DNA of 64,000 bases from Ascaphus truei (taxonomy: Eukaryota; Chordata; Amphibia; Anura; Ascaphidae), in contig CM071570.1 in assembly GCA_036426205.1 (NCBI GenBank), positions 138,459,456 to 138,523,455 on the forward strand, written 5' to 3'. Below are positions 46,043 through 56,920 of this stretch, in pieces; positions within the stretch are counted from its first letter, which is position 1; every line of letters starts with the position of its first letter. The position numbers and the translations under genes were made by a program. The notes beneath the pieces are model-generated. The model ran no database searches and was not told where the DNA came from. It saw only the letters and a list, made by a program, of their open reading frames with translations.

Positions 46043-46550
46043 ACCCAAAGCCATCATTCTTACAGAAACATGGCTATCCCCTAAAACCCCTGATGCAAAT
46101 ATCGCCATTCAGGGATACTCCATTTTTAGGAGAGATAGGTCAAAGAGAGGAGGAGGGGTGTTATTTTATATTGCAGACACCTTACAATTTACACTGTTAA
46201 ATTGCCCACCAAGCCCATCCTCTTTTGAAATTCTAGTTGGCAAAATCTGCCTTCCCTTTTCTAAGCCAATCTTGCTTGCTGGCATCTACCGCCCCCCTAA
46301 AGCCCCTCTACAATCCCTGACTGATATCACCCAATTTCTTGGCTCCATTTCCTCTCTGAATGAGAAGAGTGAGCTGCTAGTTCTTGGAGATTTCAACTTC
46401 AATTGGTTTGACCCTAAAAACCACAAAATCCAGATACAACTCAAGTCACTTAACCTATCGCAACTCATTTCCCAACCCACACGGATAAACCTGAACACGC
46501 ATAACCATTCCTTGCTAGACTGGGTTCTCTCCTCAAACCCCACCAAGTAA
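46043..46550 (+). pseudogene. LINE AP endonuclease domain, copy A
   Basis: Frame-shifted continuation. Visible AP-endonuclease blocks are ILTETWLS (Glu of the metal site), FRRDRSKRGGGVLFYI, LAGIYRPP, LLVLGDFNFNW (GDFN, catalytic Asp/Asn) and HNHSLLDWVLS (the usual SxxD-like end). It nicks target DNA for target-primed reverse transcription. The frame ends with CCAAGTAA at 46548-46550, where the linker to RT is deleted. Confidence 0.88.
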
Positions 46551-46560
46551 TATCACTAAG

Positions 46561-47517
46561 GGGGATATTACTCTGACAAACCCCACTGACATTGCAAATG
46601 CATTCAATGATTACTTTGTAGGGTGCGCCACTAACTTATTAGCAAAACGCAGCCCAAACCACAAACCTGAATCTCATCCTGGGAGTACCCCTATAGTCCC
46701 ACCCCCTCCCAACACTGCCCACAATTTTCAATTTGGCTCAGTATCTGAAGAGGAGATTATACAAGCGCTCCTCAAACTAAAACTAAGCAGCCAATGTGGA
46801 CCTGACTTACTACAATCTAGGTTCCTACGACTTGGTGCCCCAGCCATTGCCAACCCAATTGCGTCCATAGTCAACTCTATCCTGTCTGCAGGCCATATCC
46901 CTAAGACCTGGAAAACTGCCAGAGTTGTCCCAATCTTCAAAAGTGGGGACAAAAACACTGTCTCAAACTACAGGCCAATCTCACTTCTCCCAATTCTATC
47001 CAAAGTCATGGAAAAATGTGTCCACTCCCAATTAAGCAATTTCTATACCAAGACAAATTTCCCTAGCCAATTCCAATCTGGGTTTCATCCCAAACACTCC
47101 ACCGTAAGTACCCTGCTAAAAGTTTGCAATGAAATCCAGTGTGGAATGGAACGGGGACAACTCACTGGTGCAGTATTCCTAGATTTTGCAAAGGCTTTTG
47201 ACACAGTTGATCATGCTATCCTGCTTAACAAACTCCAGAGCTCTGGAATAGGGAAGCATGCTTTAAACTGGTTTCAGTCCTACCTATCAGGAAGATCCCA
47301 ACATGTGTCCATCTCAGGCACTAACTCCAACCCCCTGGATATCACCTGTGGTGTCCCGCAAGGCTCTGTTCTGGGGCCCCTACTCTTCTCAGTGTTCATT
47401 AATGATCTTCCCACAGCTTGTAAGGAAGCCTCAATACACATGTATGCAGACGACACAATCCTATATGCACACAGCCATAGCCTCTCTGACCTTCAACACA
47501 TACTTCAGTCTTTATAA
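46561..47517 (+). pseudogene. LINE reverse transcriptase, copy A, truncated
   Basis: Open from GDITLTNPTDIANAFNDYFV to YADD without a stop. Blocks in order: PKTWKTARVVPIFKSGDKN, NYRPISLLPILSKVME, FPSQFQSGFHPKHST, FLDFAKAFDTVDHAILL (first Asp), GVPQGSVLGPLLFSVFINDL and MYADDT (YADD at 47443-47454). It stops shortly after, at 47514, where the duplicated segment begins again. The fingers and palm are intact in sequence; the thumb and C-terminal part are missing. Confidence 0.93.
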
Positions 47518-48875
47518 TTTTTATTTTTTTAGCTTATTATTTGATTTTTTTTTTTTAGTGAAGGGATCTGTTTATATTCTGTTGTCTGTCAGTGGAAGCT
47601 CATGAATATTCATGAGCACTCCTGCACTGACATGTGCTAGAGGAGGGCAGGGCTGACAAAGGGGTGTGACAGGACATGAAGGGGCAGTGCCTTAGCAAAG
47701 GCTGTTAAAATAGAATACAAGAAAATTGGTCTTTAAAAGTAGTTTTTTTAAAAACAGAAAATGCTAAAAGTATTTTTTTCACTACAGAACTGATTTATTA
47801 AAAAAAACACACATGAGGATATTGACTGAACTGCAGCTTTAATTCATATTGAAGCATTGGTGACAAGCATGTAGAAGTCGTTATTCGCAATACTTGTACG
47901 TCAATGTTATTTTATCACCTTAAACCCAACCTATCATGATTTTATCCTACCTGTCATGTTGGTGATAAAATAACCCCCTCAAAGTTAAGTCTTTTCCATC
48001 AAATAACTACAAAATTGCACTGAGAACATAAGGGGTTTGATTTTTAAAATACATTAATATATTATTGTTTTCAACGGTCACCCTCTGCAATGTTAATGTT
48101 CCATACAAAAGCCTGCATAATGACACACAAATCAATACAAAAGGAGCTAATCTAAGAACTCTGCAACTGAAAACCTCGGAGTGGTGCATTTTAGCAGATT
48201 TTGCGTATAATCTAATTTAGCATATAATTGCCAAGGCCTACTGTACTCGGACATTAGTAGCTGAGCTGTGGGCAGTAAAACAATGACCCCCTCAGTAAAA
48301 CCACATACATCAGAGTTGAATCAAAACGCGGCTAGTATGGATTTGAATCCGAGGCAGAAATGAAACCAAAACGTAATTTCTGCCTCTAATCTGGTTTGGG
48401 GTTCCCTGAACACCCCTTCAAAAATTACCACTAAACTACAGTGTGAAAATGAAAATCAAAGCAAGGTAAAAACTAAAGTAAACAGCTGAATGTACCTATT
48501 TTATGGTCAAAAATTGAGTCTCAACTGCTGTAGTTCTAAAACACATTTAGCCAGAAATACATAGATGTATATGTATATACTAATAACTGCCAGGGATATT
48601 GTGTCCTATGTCGTAACTACCTAGCTCAAGAATCTGTATAGTGAAGGAAATACATATTAAGTGAAATAAAATGCAATGTGAATAAAATTCTTGAGGAGAG
48701 CGAGCGGGGAAAGTTGAAATCCAGCAACACAAGATACCAGACGCAACGTGATGTAGAAATGATTGAACTTACACGGTCAGCATGGAGAAGGAAGCCAGCG
48801 TCTCCTGTATACCCAATAGGAGCTTATATTATGTTTATAAATGTGGATTTATGGAACAATTTTAATATTGGCATA

Positions 48876-49275
48876 TTAAAGCTGCAGACCAAGCATGTTT
48901 TATTTTAAATAAATTAGTTCTGTACTATGAGAAAAAACTAAGAGACTTGTACAGTAGCATTTAAAAAAATTATATTTTTAATGTATTATAATGTAACGAG
49001 CATTTTTTGTTTCTATAGAACTATTACCAAGTCACATCCCCTTCATCTTCTGAAACAGGCTCTGGCACTTGCCCTCTTTAGCGTGACACCAATTGTATCT
49101 AGTGACTGCCTGGTCACATGATCGTACCCACAGAACTTTGCATCTTTGGTCCTCTTCTTGCTGTACTGACAGCTATTTAGTGAACCCGAGCCGAGATCTT
49201 TGCCGATCGATCACAGGAGAACGGATCTTTCGGAACTTGGCTTTTAAAAAACGGCAGCTTGGACTGCTGCTTTAA
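48876..49275. mobile_element. TTAA-flanked MITE, copy 3 (duplicate of copy 2)
   Basis: Same ends and interior as 44499-44900, with scattered 1-base deletions. It is part of the duplicated segment, not an independent insertion. Confidence 0.85.
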
Positions 49276-49340
49276 AGGCAAATATGGGAGAGCGTGCGTG
49301 CACCAGCGTGAGAATGAACGGGAGGATTCCATTCACAGAG

Positions 49341-49519
49341 GTATGTTCCTGATGGCAGCGACTGTGTAAAAGATTGACTCTGCCTTAGCATTGAATAAGT
49401 ATGTTCCTGATGTGCAAGACCTGTGTAAAAGATTGACTCTGGCCTCTAGCATTGATAAAGTATGTTCTGATGTGCAAGACTGTGTAAAAGATTGACTCGG
49501 CCTCTAGCATTGATATAAG
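49341..49519 (+). repeat. Three 58-62-bp tandem units upstream of LINE copy B
   Basis: Units begin GTATGTTCCTGATG at 49341 and 49399 and GTATGTTCTGATG at 49460, one more than in the first copy. Single-base deletions shorten them. Confidence 0.85.
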
Positions 49520-49989
49520 TTAGTATGTTTGAATAGCAAAAGGTTGTATTTTTTTTCTCCCCTATTAACTCTGTGCTGCTCAATTGACCAACTGGAACAA
49601 GCTGATTTATTGGGGAGAGGAGGGTCATGTGAGCTTTAGCTGTATATACCTAAGACACTCCTGCCTTGCAGGAACTGCATGCCATGATATAGTGAGCCAT
49701 TTAAAGTGAGCTTTTTAAGTGAGAAGTTATAGTTTGACTAGAGGTGATGGGGACTGCCTCTTTCTGCAAACTCTTTTTACTCACGACCAACAAAAGGTAA
49801 GCTATTCAGATCACACTATGATCCCATGCTTGCTAACCTGCATATTTAAACCCCCACCCCTTTACAAATTATTAACTGCAGCGCTCCAAAAAATGACTGC
49901 ACAATACACTGAAACCCTGAACTGACTCTAGCATTGCAATGCACAAAAACATTTGAAAGGACCAGGCACACCCCTGCTATTTAGTCTGC

Positions 49990-50843
49990 ACACACTCACT
50001 TTGTGTCACAACAGCTCCTTGCAGCACTGCCTACCTCTGGCATAATGAACCTGCTATGTATCGTAACTTTTTTCTTCTCCTGGCTCATGGAGGGTTACTC
50101 CCTCTATCCACAACAAACTCCTCCACGGCCCACACCCAACATCACCATACACCTGGACTACTCAAAAGCTTGCACTATCTTCTGAATGTTGGTGGAGAAC
50201 TCTAAAAAGCAGCACACCAACCACATGCTCACTCTAATAGCAAACACCACAAATTTACAACCAAAAAACTACCCAAATTCCTACTTGTACTGTTACTCTC
50301 TTTAGCAGGTGATATTGAACCTAACCCAGGTCCTCCAATTTTAGATCTGTCCCATGCCCTGAGAATTCACCTTTAAATTCCAACAAAGGGCTATCTGTCG
50401 CTCATATAAATATCCGGAGCCTGCTGCCAACTGATGAACTAAGGGCATACAACCCAAAGCCATCATTCTTACAGAAACATGGCTATCCCCTAAAACCCCT
50501 GATGCAAATATCGCCATTCAGGATACTCCCTTTTAGGAGAGAGAGAGTTCAAAGAGAGGAGGAGGGGTGTTATTTATATTGCAGACACCTTACAATTTAC
50601 ACTGTTAAATTGCCCACCAAGCCATCCCTCTTTGAAATTTAGTTGGCAAAATCTGCCTTCTTTCTAAGCCAATTGCTTGCTTGCATTTACCGCCCCCCTA
50701 AAGCCCCTCTACAATCCCTGACTGATATCCCCACCAATTCTTGGCTCCATTTCCTCTCTGAATGAGAAGAGTGAGCTGCTAGTTCTTGGAGATTTCAACT
50801 TCAATTGGTTTGACCTAAAAACCACAAAAATCCAGATACAACT
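49990..50843 (+). pseudogene. LINE copy B: leader, 2A-like motif and endonuclease, noisy
   Basis: Counterpart of 45575-46440. GDIEPNPGP, INIRSLLP, TETWLS and LVLGDFNFNW are readable but in shifting frames because of many 1-base deletions. The base missing from copy A at 46039 is present here (CATACAACCC), showing the endonuclease frame was once continuous with the 2A frame. Confidence 0.85.
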
Positions 50844-50867
50844 NNNNNNNNNNNNNNNNNNNNNNNN
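50844..50867. other. Run of 24 N (assembly gap)
   Basis: Undetermined bases. The same words (ccagatacaact / acaactcaagtcac) lie on both sides, so the real gap may be zero or negative. Confidence 0.99.
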
Positions 50868-52917
50868 ACAACTCAAGTCACTTAACCTATCGCAACTCAT
50901 TTCCCAACCCACACGGATAAACCTGAACACGCATAACCATTCCTTGCTAGACTGGGTTCTCTCCTCAAACCCCACCAAGTAATATCACTAAGGGGGATAT
51001 TACTCTGACAAACCCCACTGACATTGCAAATGCATTCAATGATTACTTTGTAGGGTGCGCCACTAACTTATTAGCAAAACGCAGCCCAAACCACAAACCT
51101 GAATCTCATCCTGGGAGTACCCCTATAGTCCCACCCCCTCCCAACACTGCCCACAATTTTCAATTTGGCTCAGTATCTGAAGAGGAGATTATACAAGCGC
51201 TCCTCAAACTAAAACTAAGCAGCCAATGTGGACCTGACTTACTACAATCTAGGTTCCTACGACTTGGTGCCCCAGCCATTGCCAACCCAATTGCGTCCAT
51301 AGTCAACTCTATCCTGTCTGCAGGCCATATCCCTAAGACCTGGAAAACTGCCAGAGTTGTCCCAATCTTCAAAAGTGGGGACAAAAACACTGTCTCAAAC
51401 TACAGGCCAATCTCACTTCTCCCAATTCTATCCAAAGTCATGGAAAAATGTGTCCACTCCCAATTAAGCAATTTCTATACCAAGACAAATTTCCCTAGCC
51501 AATTCCAATCTGGGTTTCATCCCAAACACTCCACCGTAAGTACCCTGCTAAAAGTTTGCAATGAAATCCAGTGTGGAATGGAACGGGGACAACTCACTGG
51601 TGCAGTATTCCTAGATTTTGCAAAGGCTTTTGACACAGTTGATCATGCTATCCTGCTTAACAAACTCCAGAGCTCTGGAATAGGGAAGCATGCTTTAAAC
51701 TGGTTTCAGTCCTACCTATCAGGAAGATCCCAACATGTGTCCATCTCAGGCACTAACTCCAACCCCCTGGATATCACCTGTGGTGTCCCGCAAGGCTCTG
51801 TTCTGGGGCCCCTACTCTTCTCAGTGTTCATTAATGATCTTCCCACAGCTTGTAAGGAAGCCTCAATACACATGTATGCAGACGACACAATCCTATATGC
51901 ACACAGCCATAGCCTCTCTGACCTTCAACACATACTTCAGTCTGACTTTTTGAGACTCGAAAACTGGATTTCCCAAAAACAAACTGTTTTTAAACACTGA
52001 CAAGACTGTAACAATGGTACTTGGGACCAAGACTAAATTTTTAAAGCTTCCAGTGACTGAGCTCCTGATCAGAACCAACGCTAACACCACCCTAACCCCT
52101 GTCACTAGTTTTAAATACCTGGGCTTATGGTTTGACTCCCACATTCGGGATGCACATTGATACCCTGACAACCAAGACCTATGGCAAACTAGGTGTACTT
52201 TACAGGAACAAATCCTCCCTAAGTCTCCTGGTCAGAAAGCGTATCGCACAGCAGATGCTAATGCCAATTATTGACTATGGAGACATAGTATATGGCTCGG
52301 CACCTCAAACCCACCTTAGCAAACTTGACACCCTCTACAATTCAATTTGTCGTTTTGTTCTCCAATGCAACTACAACACACATCACTACGATATGCTCAA
52401 AGAACTAGATTGGTCATCACTAGAGTCTAGGCCAAAGTTCACCTTTCCTGTCTTGCCTTAAAATTCTTTATGGGCAAGCTACCCAGCTATCTGAACAAGC
52501 TCCTCACCCCTACCACATGCAGCACTTATCACCTGAGATCAGACTCCAAAAGACTGTTCATGGTCCCAAGGCTGAACAAAGTATCCGGACGTTCCTCCTT
52601 CTCCTACCGTGCACCCCAAAACTGGAACAACCTACCAGAGACTCTCACATCCAGCACCAGTTTAAGTTCTTTCAAATCTAAGGCCGTCTCACATTTTAAT
52701 CTGGTCTGTAACTGTTTCATACGCCCATAATATATATTTTCTTTAACTGTGCACGTAATGTCTTGTATATAATGTGTACCCTGTTCATTTATGTAACTGT
52801 ATTTGTAACCAAGTATTATTTGTTTTACTCTGTGCCCAGGACATACTTGAAAACGAGAGGTAACTCTCAATGTATTACTTCCTGGTAAAATATTTTATAA
52901 ATAAATAAATAAATAAT
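50868..52917 (+). mobile_element. LINE copy B: RT and 3' end after the gap
   Basis: From the gap to 51945 the sequence appears identical to 46437-47514, in contrast to the noisy part before the gap. It then continues where copy A stops, through the end of RT and the 3' UTR (TAACTCTCAATGTATTACTT, CCTGGTAAAATATTTTATAA) to an (ATAA)n tail at about 52898-52917. This is the only copy in the window with the complete 3' half in plus orientation. Confidence 0.93.
50994..52735 (+). pseudogene. LINE reverse transcriptase, copy B, to the natural end
   Basis: Same RT blocks as copy A with YADD at 51875-51886, then SDFLRLENWISQ. A frameshift at about 51975 (an extra A in a run) breaks the frame, which resumes as LSKLDTLYNSICRFVLQCNY (about 52315) after FKYLGLWFDS. 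After another shift near 52460 it continues with YLNKLLTPTTCSTYHLRSDS, SFSYRAPQNWNNLPETLTSS and SLSSFKSKAVSHF before the stop. The last part is the usual C-terminal tail of CR1/L2-type RTs. Two frameshifts make it inactive as read. Confidence 0.92.
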
Positions 52918-53169
52918 TGTGCTCTTTTCTTGTTTATGTATCATCTTTCCGAGTGCTTTAACACTGCGAAGAATGAAGGCCATTGAAGAGAAGACTTACC
53001 AGGAGAAGTTTCACATCATACATAAGTATTCTCTATGTGAATGACACAAGACACTTGTTTGTGAATGCACCACCTCGATTTTTATTTTTGGAGTACAACC
53101 ATCAAAACAGTCTCCACTATTTGTAATTAATTTTTGCACCATAGGTACAATTTGTGGGACTTTGTAGGA

Positions 53170-53950
53170 ATACTGTACATACAGGTACATAGTAGATGAA
53201 GTTGAAAAAAGACAAAAGTCCATGGAGTTCAACCTACAGTATGTTAAATTTAGACAATGGAGATACTTCTCCTATATTTGTATTTACAGTATTTTGATCC
53301 AGAGGAAAGGAAGAAAAAAACAACAACTCCCCAGTGAAACGTTATCCAATTATGTCCCATAAGGGGTAAAATAAATTCCTTCCTGACTCCAGTAATGGCA
53401 ATCAGATTACTCCCTGGTTCAAAATCCTTCCTGTTTACTTATTTTGTACATCCTTGTAAACCTTTCTTTTCTAAAAAAAAGGTCTGACCTTTTTTTGAAG
53501 ATATTTATTGTATCTGTCATCACAGTCTCCATGGGTAATCAATTCTACCTTTTAACTGCCCTCACTGTCAAGAACCTTTTCAGTTGTTGCTCGCGAAGTC
53601 TCCTTTCCTCCAAACTTAAGTAGTAACCCTCTGTCATTTGTACTGTCCATGAGATTAATAGTGCTCTTGAAAGTTCCTCATATTGACCCTGAATAGATTT
53701 GTAAATAGTTATTGTAAACACCCTTTTTAATGTTAGCAAATCTAATTTACCTACCTTTACCTCATAAGTCAGATTTTCCATCGCCTTTTTTAATTTGGTG
53801 GAACTTCTAGTTTCATGATGGTTTTTTTTATGGAGTGGTGCCCAAAACTGTACTCCATATTCAAGGTAGGGCCTTACTAAGAATTTATACAGAGGCAAAA
53901 TGATGCGGTCTTCCTTTTCATCCATAGCCCGTTTTATGCATTTAGAAGAT
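53170..53950 (-). pseudogene. CR1-like LINE 3' end
   Basis: On the minus strand: ILPLYKFLVRPYLEYGVQFW (about 53905-53846), typical of the RT C-terminal region, then NLTYEVKVGKLDLLTLKR, ERRLREQQLKRFLTVRAVKR, LPMETVMTDTINIFKKRSDL in a partly shifted frame, and a 3' UTR ending in 'aggttgaactccatggactt' 'ttgtcttttttcaacttcat' 'ctactatgtacc'. That ending is a familiar 3' terminus of amphibian and fish CR1-type LINEs. A stop replaces Trp or Arg after AVKR. It belongs to a different family from the 2A-containing LINE. Confidence 0.65.
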
Positions 53951-54300
53951 TGGTTGAATAGTATTTTACTGGCTTACCCTCTCCTCTACGAAATAGTAAA
54001 TGATCTTGGTGTCAAAGATGCGTTCTTACATCTTGCAACCCCTCCCCCCCCCCACCCAAAACAGCTGTGTTTGTATGTTCAAAGGACTGGATGTGGAGAG
54101 TACTTACTACAATATCTACCCAATATTAATGCCGATGTTTACCAGTGGTACTACCCCACAAGACACCTACCGGTTGCAGGAAGACACTTAACCCGTTATT
54201 TGAAATAGGCTGTAAGATTTCTTCCGGCGACAGACGAAACAGACGAAGGTGTCATATGGAATAGTAAATATGAGCCAATATCACAAGAATGTCATATTTA
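53951..54300. other. No gene recognised
   Basis: AT-rich. 'gtcatatggaatagtaaata' at 54251-54270 is an inverted or related piece of the palindromic element that follows. Confidence 0.45.
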
Positions 54301-54420
54301 GGGCCATATTAACTAAGCAATGCTATTCCATATGACACCTTCTGGCTTGTATGGGCTATAAGGTGTCTTTAGGCGTCAGCCGGTTTCCCATGGAATAGCA
54401 TTGCATAGTAAATATTGGCC
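54301..54420. mobile_element. Palindromic MITE, TTA/TAA-type flanks
   Basis: Left GGGCCATATTAACTAAGCAA then TGCTATTCCATATGACACC; the right end is the inverse (TGGAATAGCATTGCATAGTA then AATATTGGCC). Arms are about 35 bp with a short centre containing a further inverted piece (ACACCTTCTGG / TATAAGGTGTC). TTA follows the right end; the left is preceded by TTTAG. Confidence 0.7.
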
Positions 54421-54559
54421 TTAATTTGCTCTATGCTCAGCGTGCATTATGCAGGGTTATAGTTCTATGATATAGTCTCATATAAAATGTTTCTATTATT
54501 ACACATAGTTCAAACTGGTTTTCTATTTCACTGTATTTTCGCAACATAAATAAACCACC

Positions 54560-55275
54560 AAAGTATAATTTTCTTGGATCTTTATTTGTACGGTGAACTA
54601 TCACAATAGCTTTAAAACAAGCTAACATTAGTACAAGTCACATACAGTATATGCTGAACTGGTACAGTTTGGTATTGAACTGAAAAACAAATGCACAGTT
54701 ATCCAAGAAACAGTCACTCTTCTTCTTTCTGCCCTGTCCTACAAAATCTCTCAATACAAAGGAACAATCCAGTGAACAAATCATAAACAAACACTGGAAA
54801 TATGTCGTCACCACTAAATAAGACGATATTATTACCAGTGATGAGTAAAAACGTAAAACAAAACCAGAACATGTTTGATATTGCTTTACACATTAAAAAG
54901 TTGTATTCAACAGAATTATTCTCACATTTTGGTTGAGGCCTGATGATGAATCCCACAGAACTTCACTGAATTTAGTATGCAATTTATTGGCTACAGAACC
55001 ATTTAGCTCAGCTGTCAAATATAAAACTAATGTGTAAACACAAGACAGCCTAAAATAAAAGTAGCCATTATTTGACAGTATCCAAATTCTCTTCCTCAGA
55101 CCTGCTCCGCTCCACCTATCCTGGCAGGGTTTGTGAGCTGCAGAACAGCATGTACTTGGGAGGCTGCAATGATTTCACATTGGTAAACAAACACTGGAGT
55201 AAAGTGCAGCGTCTCCGCAAGGAAACCAGGTCCAGACTATAGTTCATCGGAACACCAACTGGACGTGTCAATTCA
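54560..55275 (-). other. 3' untranslated region of the ASK-family gene (predicted)
   Basis: Runs from the stop codon at 55278-55276 towards a likely poly(A) site. It is AT-rich with no transposon signature, unlike most of the window, which fits a retained UTR. The 81-residue open frame through the stop region reads an intronic start and is not the protein. Confidence 0.5.
54581..54586 (-). terminator. Candidate poly(A) signal AATAAA
   Basis: AATAAA on the minus strand about 690 bp beyond the stop codon of the ASK-family gene. It is the first clear hexamer in the right orientation that I saw; the cleavage site is not shown. Confidence 0.45.
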
Positions 55276-55339
55276 TCAAGAAGACGGCTTCCCTCGGACG
55301 TTAGTGATGGCCTTCCAGATTGTGCACAGCATTCCACCT
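55276..55339 (-). CDS. ASK-family MAP3K, last coding exon
   Basis: Acceptor TTGTTACACAG|A, then codons that complete an Arg begun in the previous exon and read GGMLCTIWKAITNVRGKPSS followed by TGA (and a second TGA directly after). The block LR(I/L)RGGMLC..WKAI is the conserved C-terminal end of ASK-type MAP3Ks (MAP3K5, MAP3K6, MAP3K15). The phase matches the donor at 56844 exactly. I could not decide which paralogue it is. Confidence 0.85.
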
Positions 55340-56843
55340 CTGTGTAACAAACATACAACATGTCACATTATATAACCAGAACCAGACACTATGAAAACTG
55401 TGGGGATTTGTCAGTCATTTATTTTGAAACATACACTGAAATTTAAAGTATCAGCCCTCCCCTCCCAGAAGCCTTCATGCGTCTAACTGATATTAGTAAC
55501 TTGTCTTATCCATTTTAACACAATATTTCAATGGCTCACATCAACTGCTCCAAATGTAAAGTCTGAGAAGAATTGACAGTCTTCCTCTTCTACGTTTCTC
55601 ATAATCCAACACAACTGTCTTTTTTTTAGGACCCTATTTGAATTGCAACCAGAAATAACCAAGTGGGGAAAAACACTACAAATGTATGCACTGTGATTCT
55701 ACTTCTAATTTATTTACAGCTGTAATACGGTTCCTATGGAAAACAAAGTTAAATAACCAGATTACAGCTCGAATTCTAACCAACGTTATATTGTAACTTG
55801 TGTGTATATATTAGGATCTTTTACCACCCCTTTAATGTATTATATATAGTGCCGAATAAATGAGTTCTTCAGTATTAGGTGACACCTTTTTTATTTGGAC
55901 TAACAATTTATGTCATAGGACAAGCTTTCGAGAGTTCTCCTCTCTTCTCATCTACCGATATCAGTATTGCTGACCTGAAGAAGAGAGGAAACTCTCGAAA
56001 GCTTGTCCTATGACATAAATTGTTAGTCCAAATAAAAAAGGTATCACCTAATACTGAAGAACTGGACTAACACGGCTATTTCCGTTTGAGATATATATCT
56101 ATATATCTATATCAATCATAGCTCTACAAAATGAAATCTGAAGAAAAATAAAAGAGAATTACAATATTCATATTTTCTTCTCAGAGTTAAGGTTGCGGCC
56201 ATCTTTAGTTTGTGATGTCATTTATAAGCCCGAAATACAGAAAGCTGTGCATTGAGATTCATTACTGGTCCTCGGGCTTCTGGAACAGTATTCACTGTCT
56301 AAAATATCAGGTGAAGAATTGGAGAAAGAGACAGGTTTGTGCTCTCCTGGAAAATAAAGAAACCAAAAGAACTAGTACTTAGCCTCAGGGTACTTCAGCC
56401 ACGTAGTGCGATAGATGACACCATAAGTCAAACTTGATTACCTTCTGACTACAGAAGGGAAAAATAAATTATTTTTTCACCTTCTTTTGTAAAGACTCAC
56501 TAATGTACGAATATATTTGGTAATATGTTGAGACAATATTTCAAAAGGGTGTAGTTTGCCTTTAACTAGTGCAGCCTTGTGACTCATCACATTGCTACAT
56601 TATAGTCATCCCTAGCATAATAAAGATGAGTTAAAATGTAGCAACCCACTACGGTAATACAACTTTTTATTTTGCTTTCCATAGTTCCTGTTCACTGCGC
56701 TGTGAAGATGTCCTCCCAGTGCTGGAGATTTTAGTACCGTTGATTAGAATGGAGTCTCCACAGAGGAGACAGATTCACAGCATACATAATATGGTCTCTG
56801 GCAGCACATTTCAGTGGAAACAGACATTGGGTAGGGACATTAC
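55340..56843. other. Intron of the ASK-family gene, with a palindromic element
   Basis: Contains the inverted-repeat element 55863-56063. A stretch at 56345-56230 reads on the minus strand as EHKPVSFSNSSPDILDSEYC and on to a stop after a good acceptor (TTTATTTTCCAG), which might be an alternative last exon, but the phase does not fit the upstream donor. Confidence 0.5.
55863..56063. repeat. Palindromic element with hairpin-GAAAGC modules
   Basis: Arms of about 90 bp: left AGTTCTTCAGTATTAGGTGA, right end TCACCTAATACTGAAGAACT, with a centre of about 20-30 bp. The right arm holds GAGAG (55983-55987), GAAA, CTCTC (55992-55996), then GAAAGCTTGT, with AAATAAAAAAGG downstream. The left arm carries the same module on the minus strand. 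'ggactaacacggctattt' follows the right arm. I recall similar 'ctcgaaagcttg..aataaaagatattacc' repeats in reptile and bird genomes. Confidence 0.88.
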
Positions 56844-56920
56844 CTTATCCTCAGGCATTTTAAATCATCTCGTGTAATGTGCCACAGAATATCCTCAAGT
56901 CGATAATCTTCTGCCAAAAA
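56844..56920 (-). CDS. ASK-family MAP3K, penultimate coding exon
   Basis: 77 nt. Acceptor CTTGTTTTAG|TTT, donor ATAAG|GTAATG. Starts in phase 0 and reads FLAEDYRLEDILWHITRDDL then KCLRI, leaving two bases (AG) for the next exon. With its neighbours it forms a SAM-like helical domain (TINK-FLAEDYRLEDIL-ITRDDLKCLRIRGG) known at the C-terminus of ASK kinases, used in assembly of the ASK signalosome. No open frame longer than this exon exists here, so an ORF search misses it. Confidence 0.88.

Larger units (their letters stand above)
43007..47514 (+). repeat. Direct duplication, first copy
   Basis: This segment recurs at 47515-51945 in the same order and orientation: MITE remnant, unassigned DNA, TTAA MITE, 62-bp repeats, LINE 5' region, endonuclease, RT. 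The unit starts and ends at the same short word, TTCAGTCT (43007 and 47507). See the finding on assembly. Confidence 0.9.
45230..47514 (+). mobile_element. CR1/L2-type LINE, copy A
   Basis: Plus-strand non-LTR retrotransposon: 5' leader (about 45230-45510), a leader protein segment ending in a 2A-like motif, AP endonuclease and the first part of RT. It is cut at 47514 just after YADD. The 5' end is approximate. The endonuclease-RT linker is shorter than in the minus-strand copy at 19.65-22 kb by about 430 bp. Confidence 0.9.
47515..50843 (+). repeat. Direct duplication, second copy, noisy part
   Basis: Repeats 43150-46440 with a very high density of 1-base deletions and few substitutions. 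It starts with T-rich sequence that does not match the first copy well (47515-47558), then follows it from AGTGAAGGGATCTG. It ends at a run of N. It includes a second noisy copy of the endonuclease region and of the 2A-like motif (GDIEPNPGP at 50308-50334). Confidence 0.92.

Noticed and set aside
47515..51945. Real tandem duplication creating two LINEs
   Set aside because: Not excluded, but the noisy-to-exact switch at an N run and the excess of 1-base deletions fit an assembly artefact better.
55116..55361. 81-codon minus-strand frame over the last ASK-family exon
   Set aside because: Its start lies in the intron and its phase differs from the spliced frame; the spliced reading (RGGMLC..WKAI) is far better supported.
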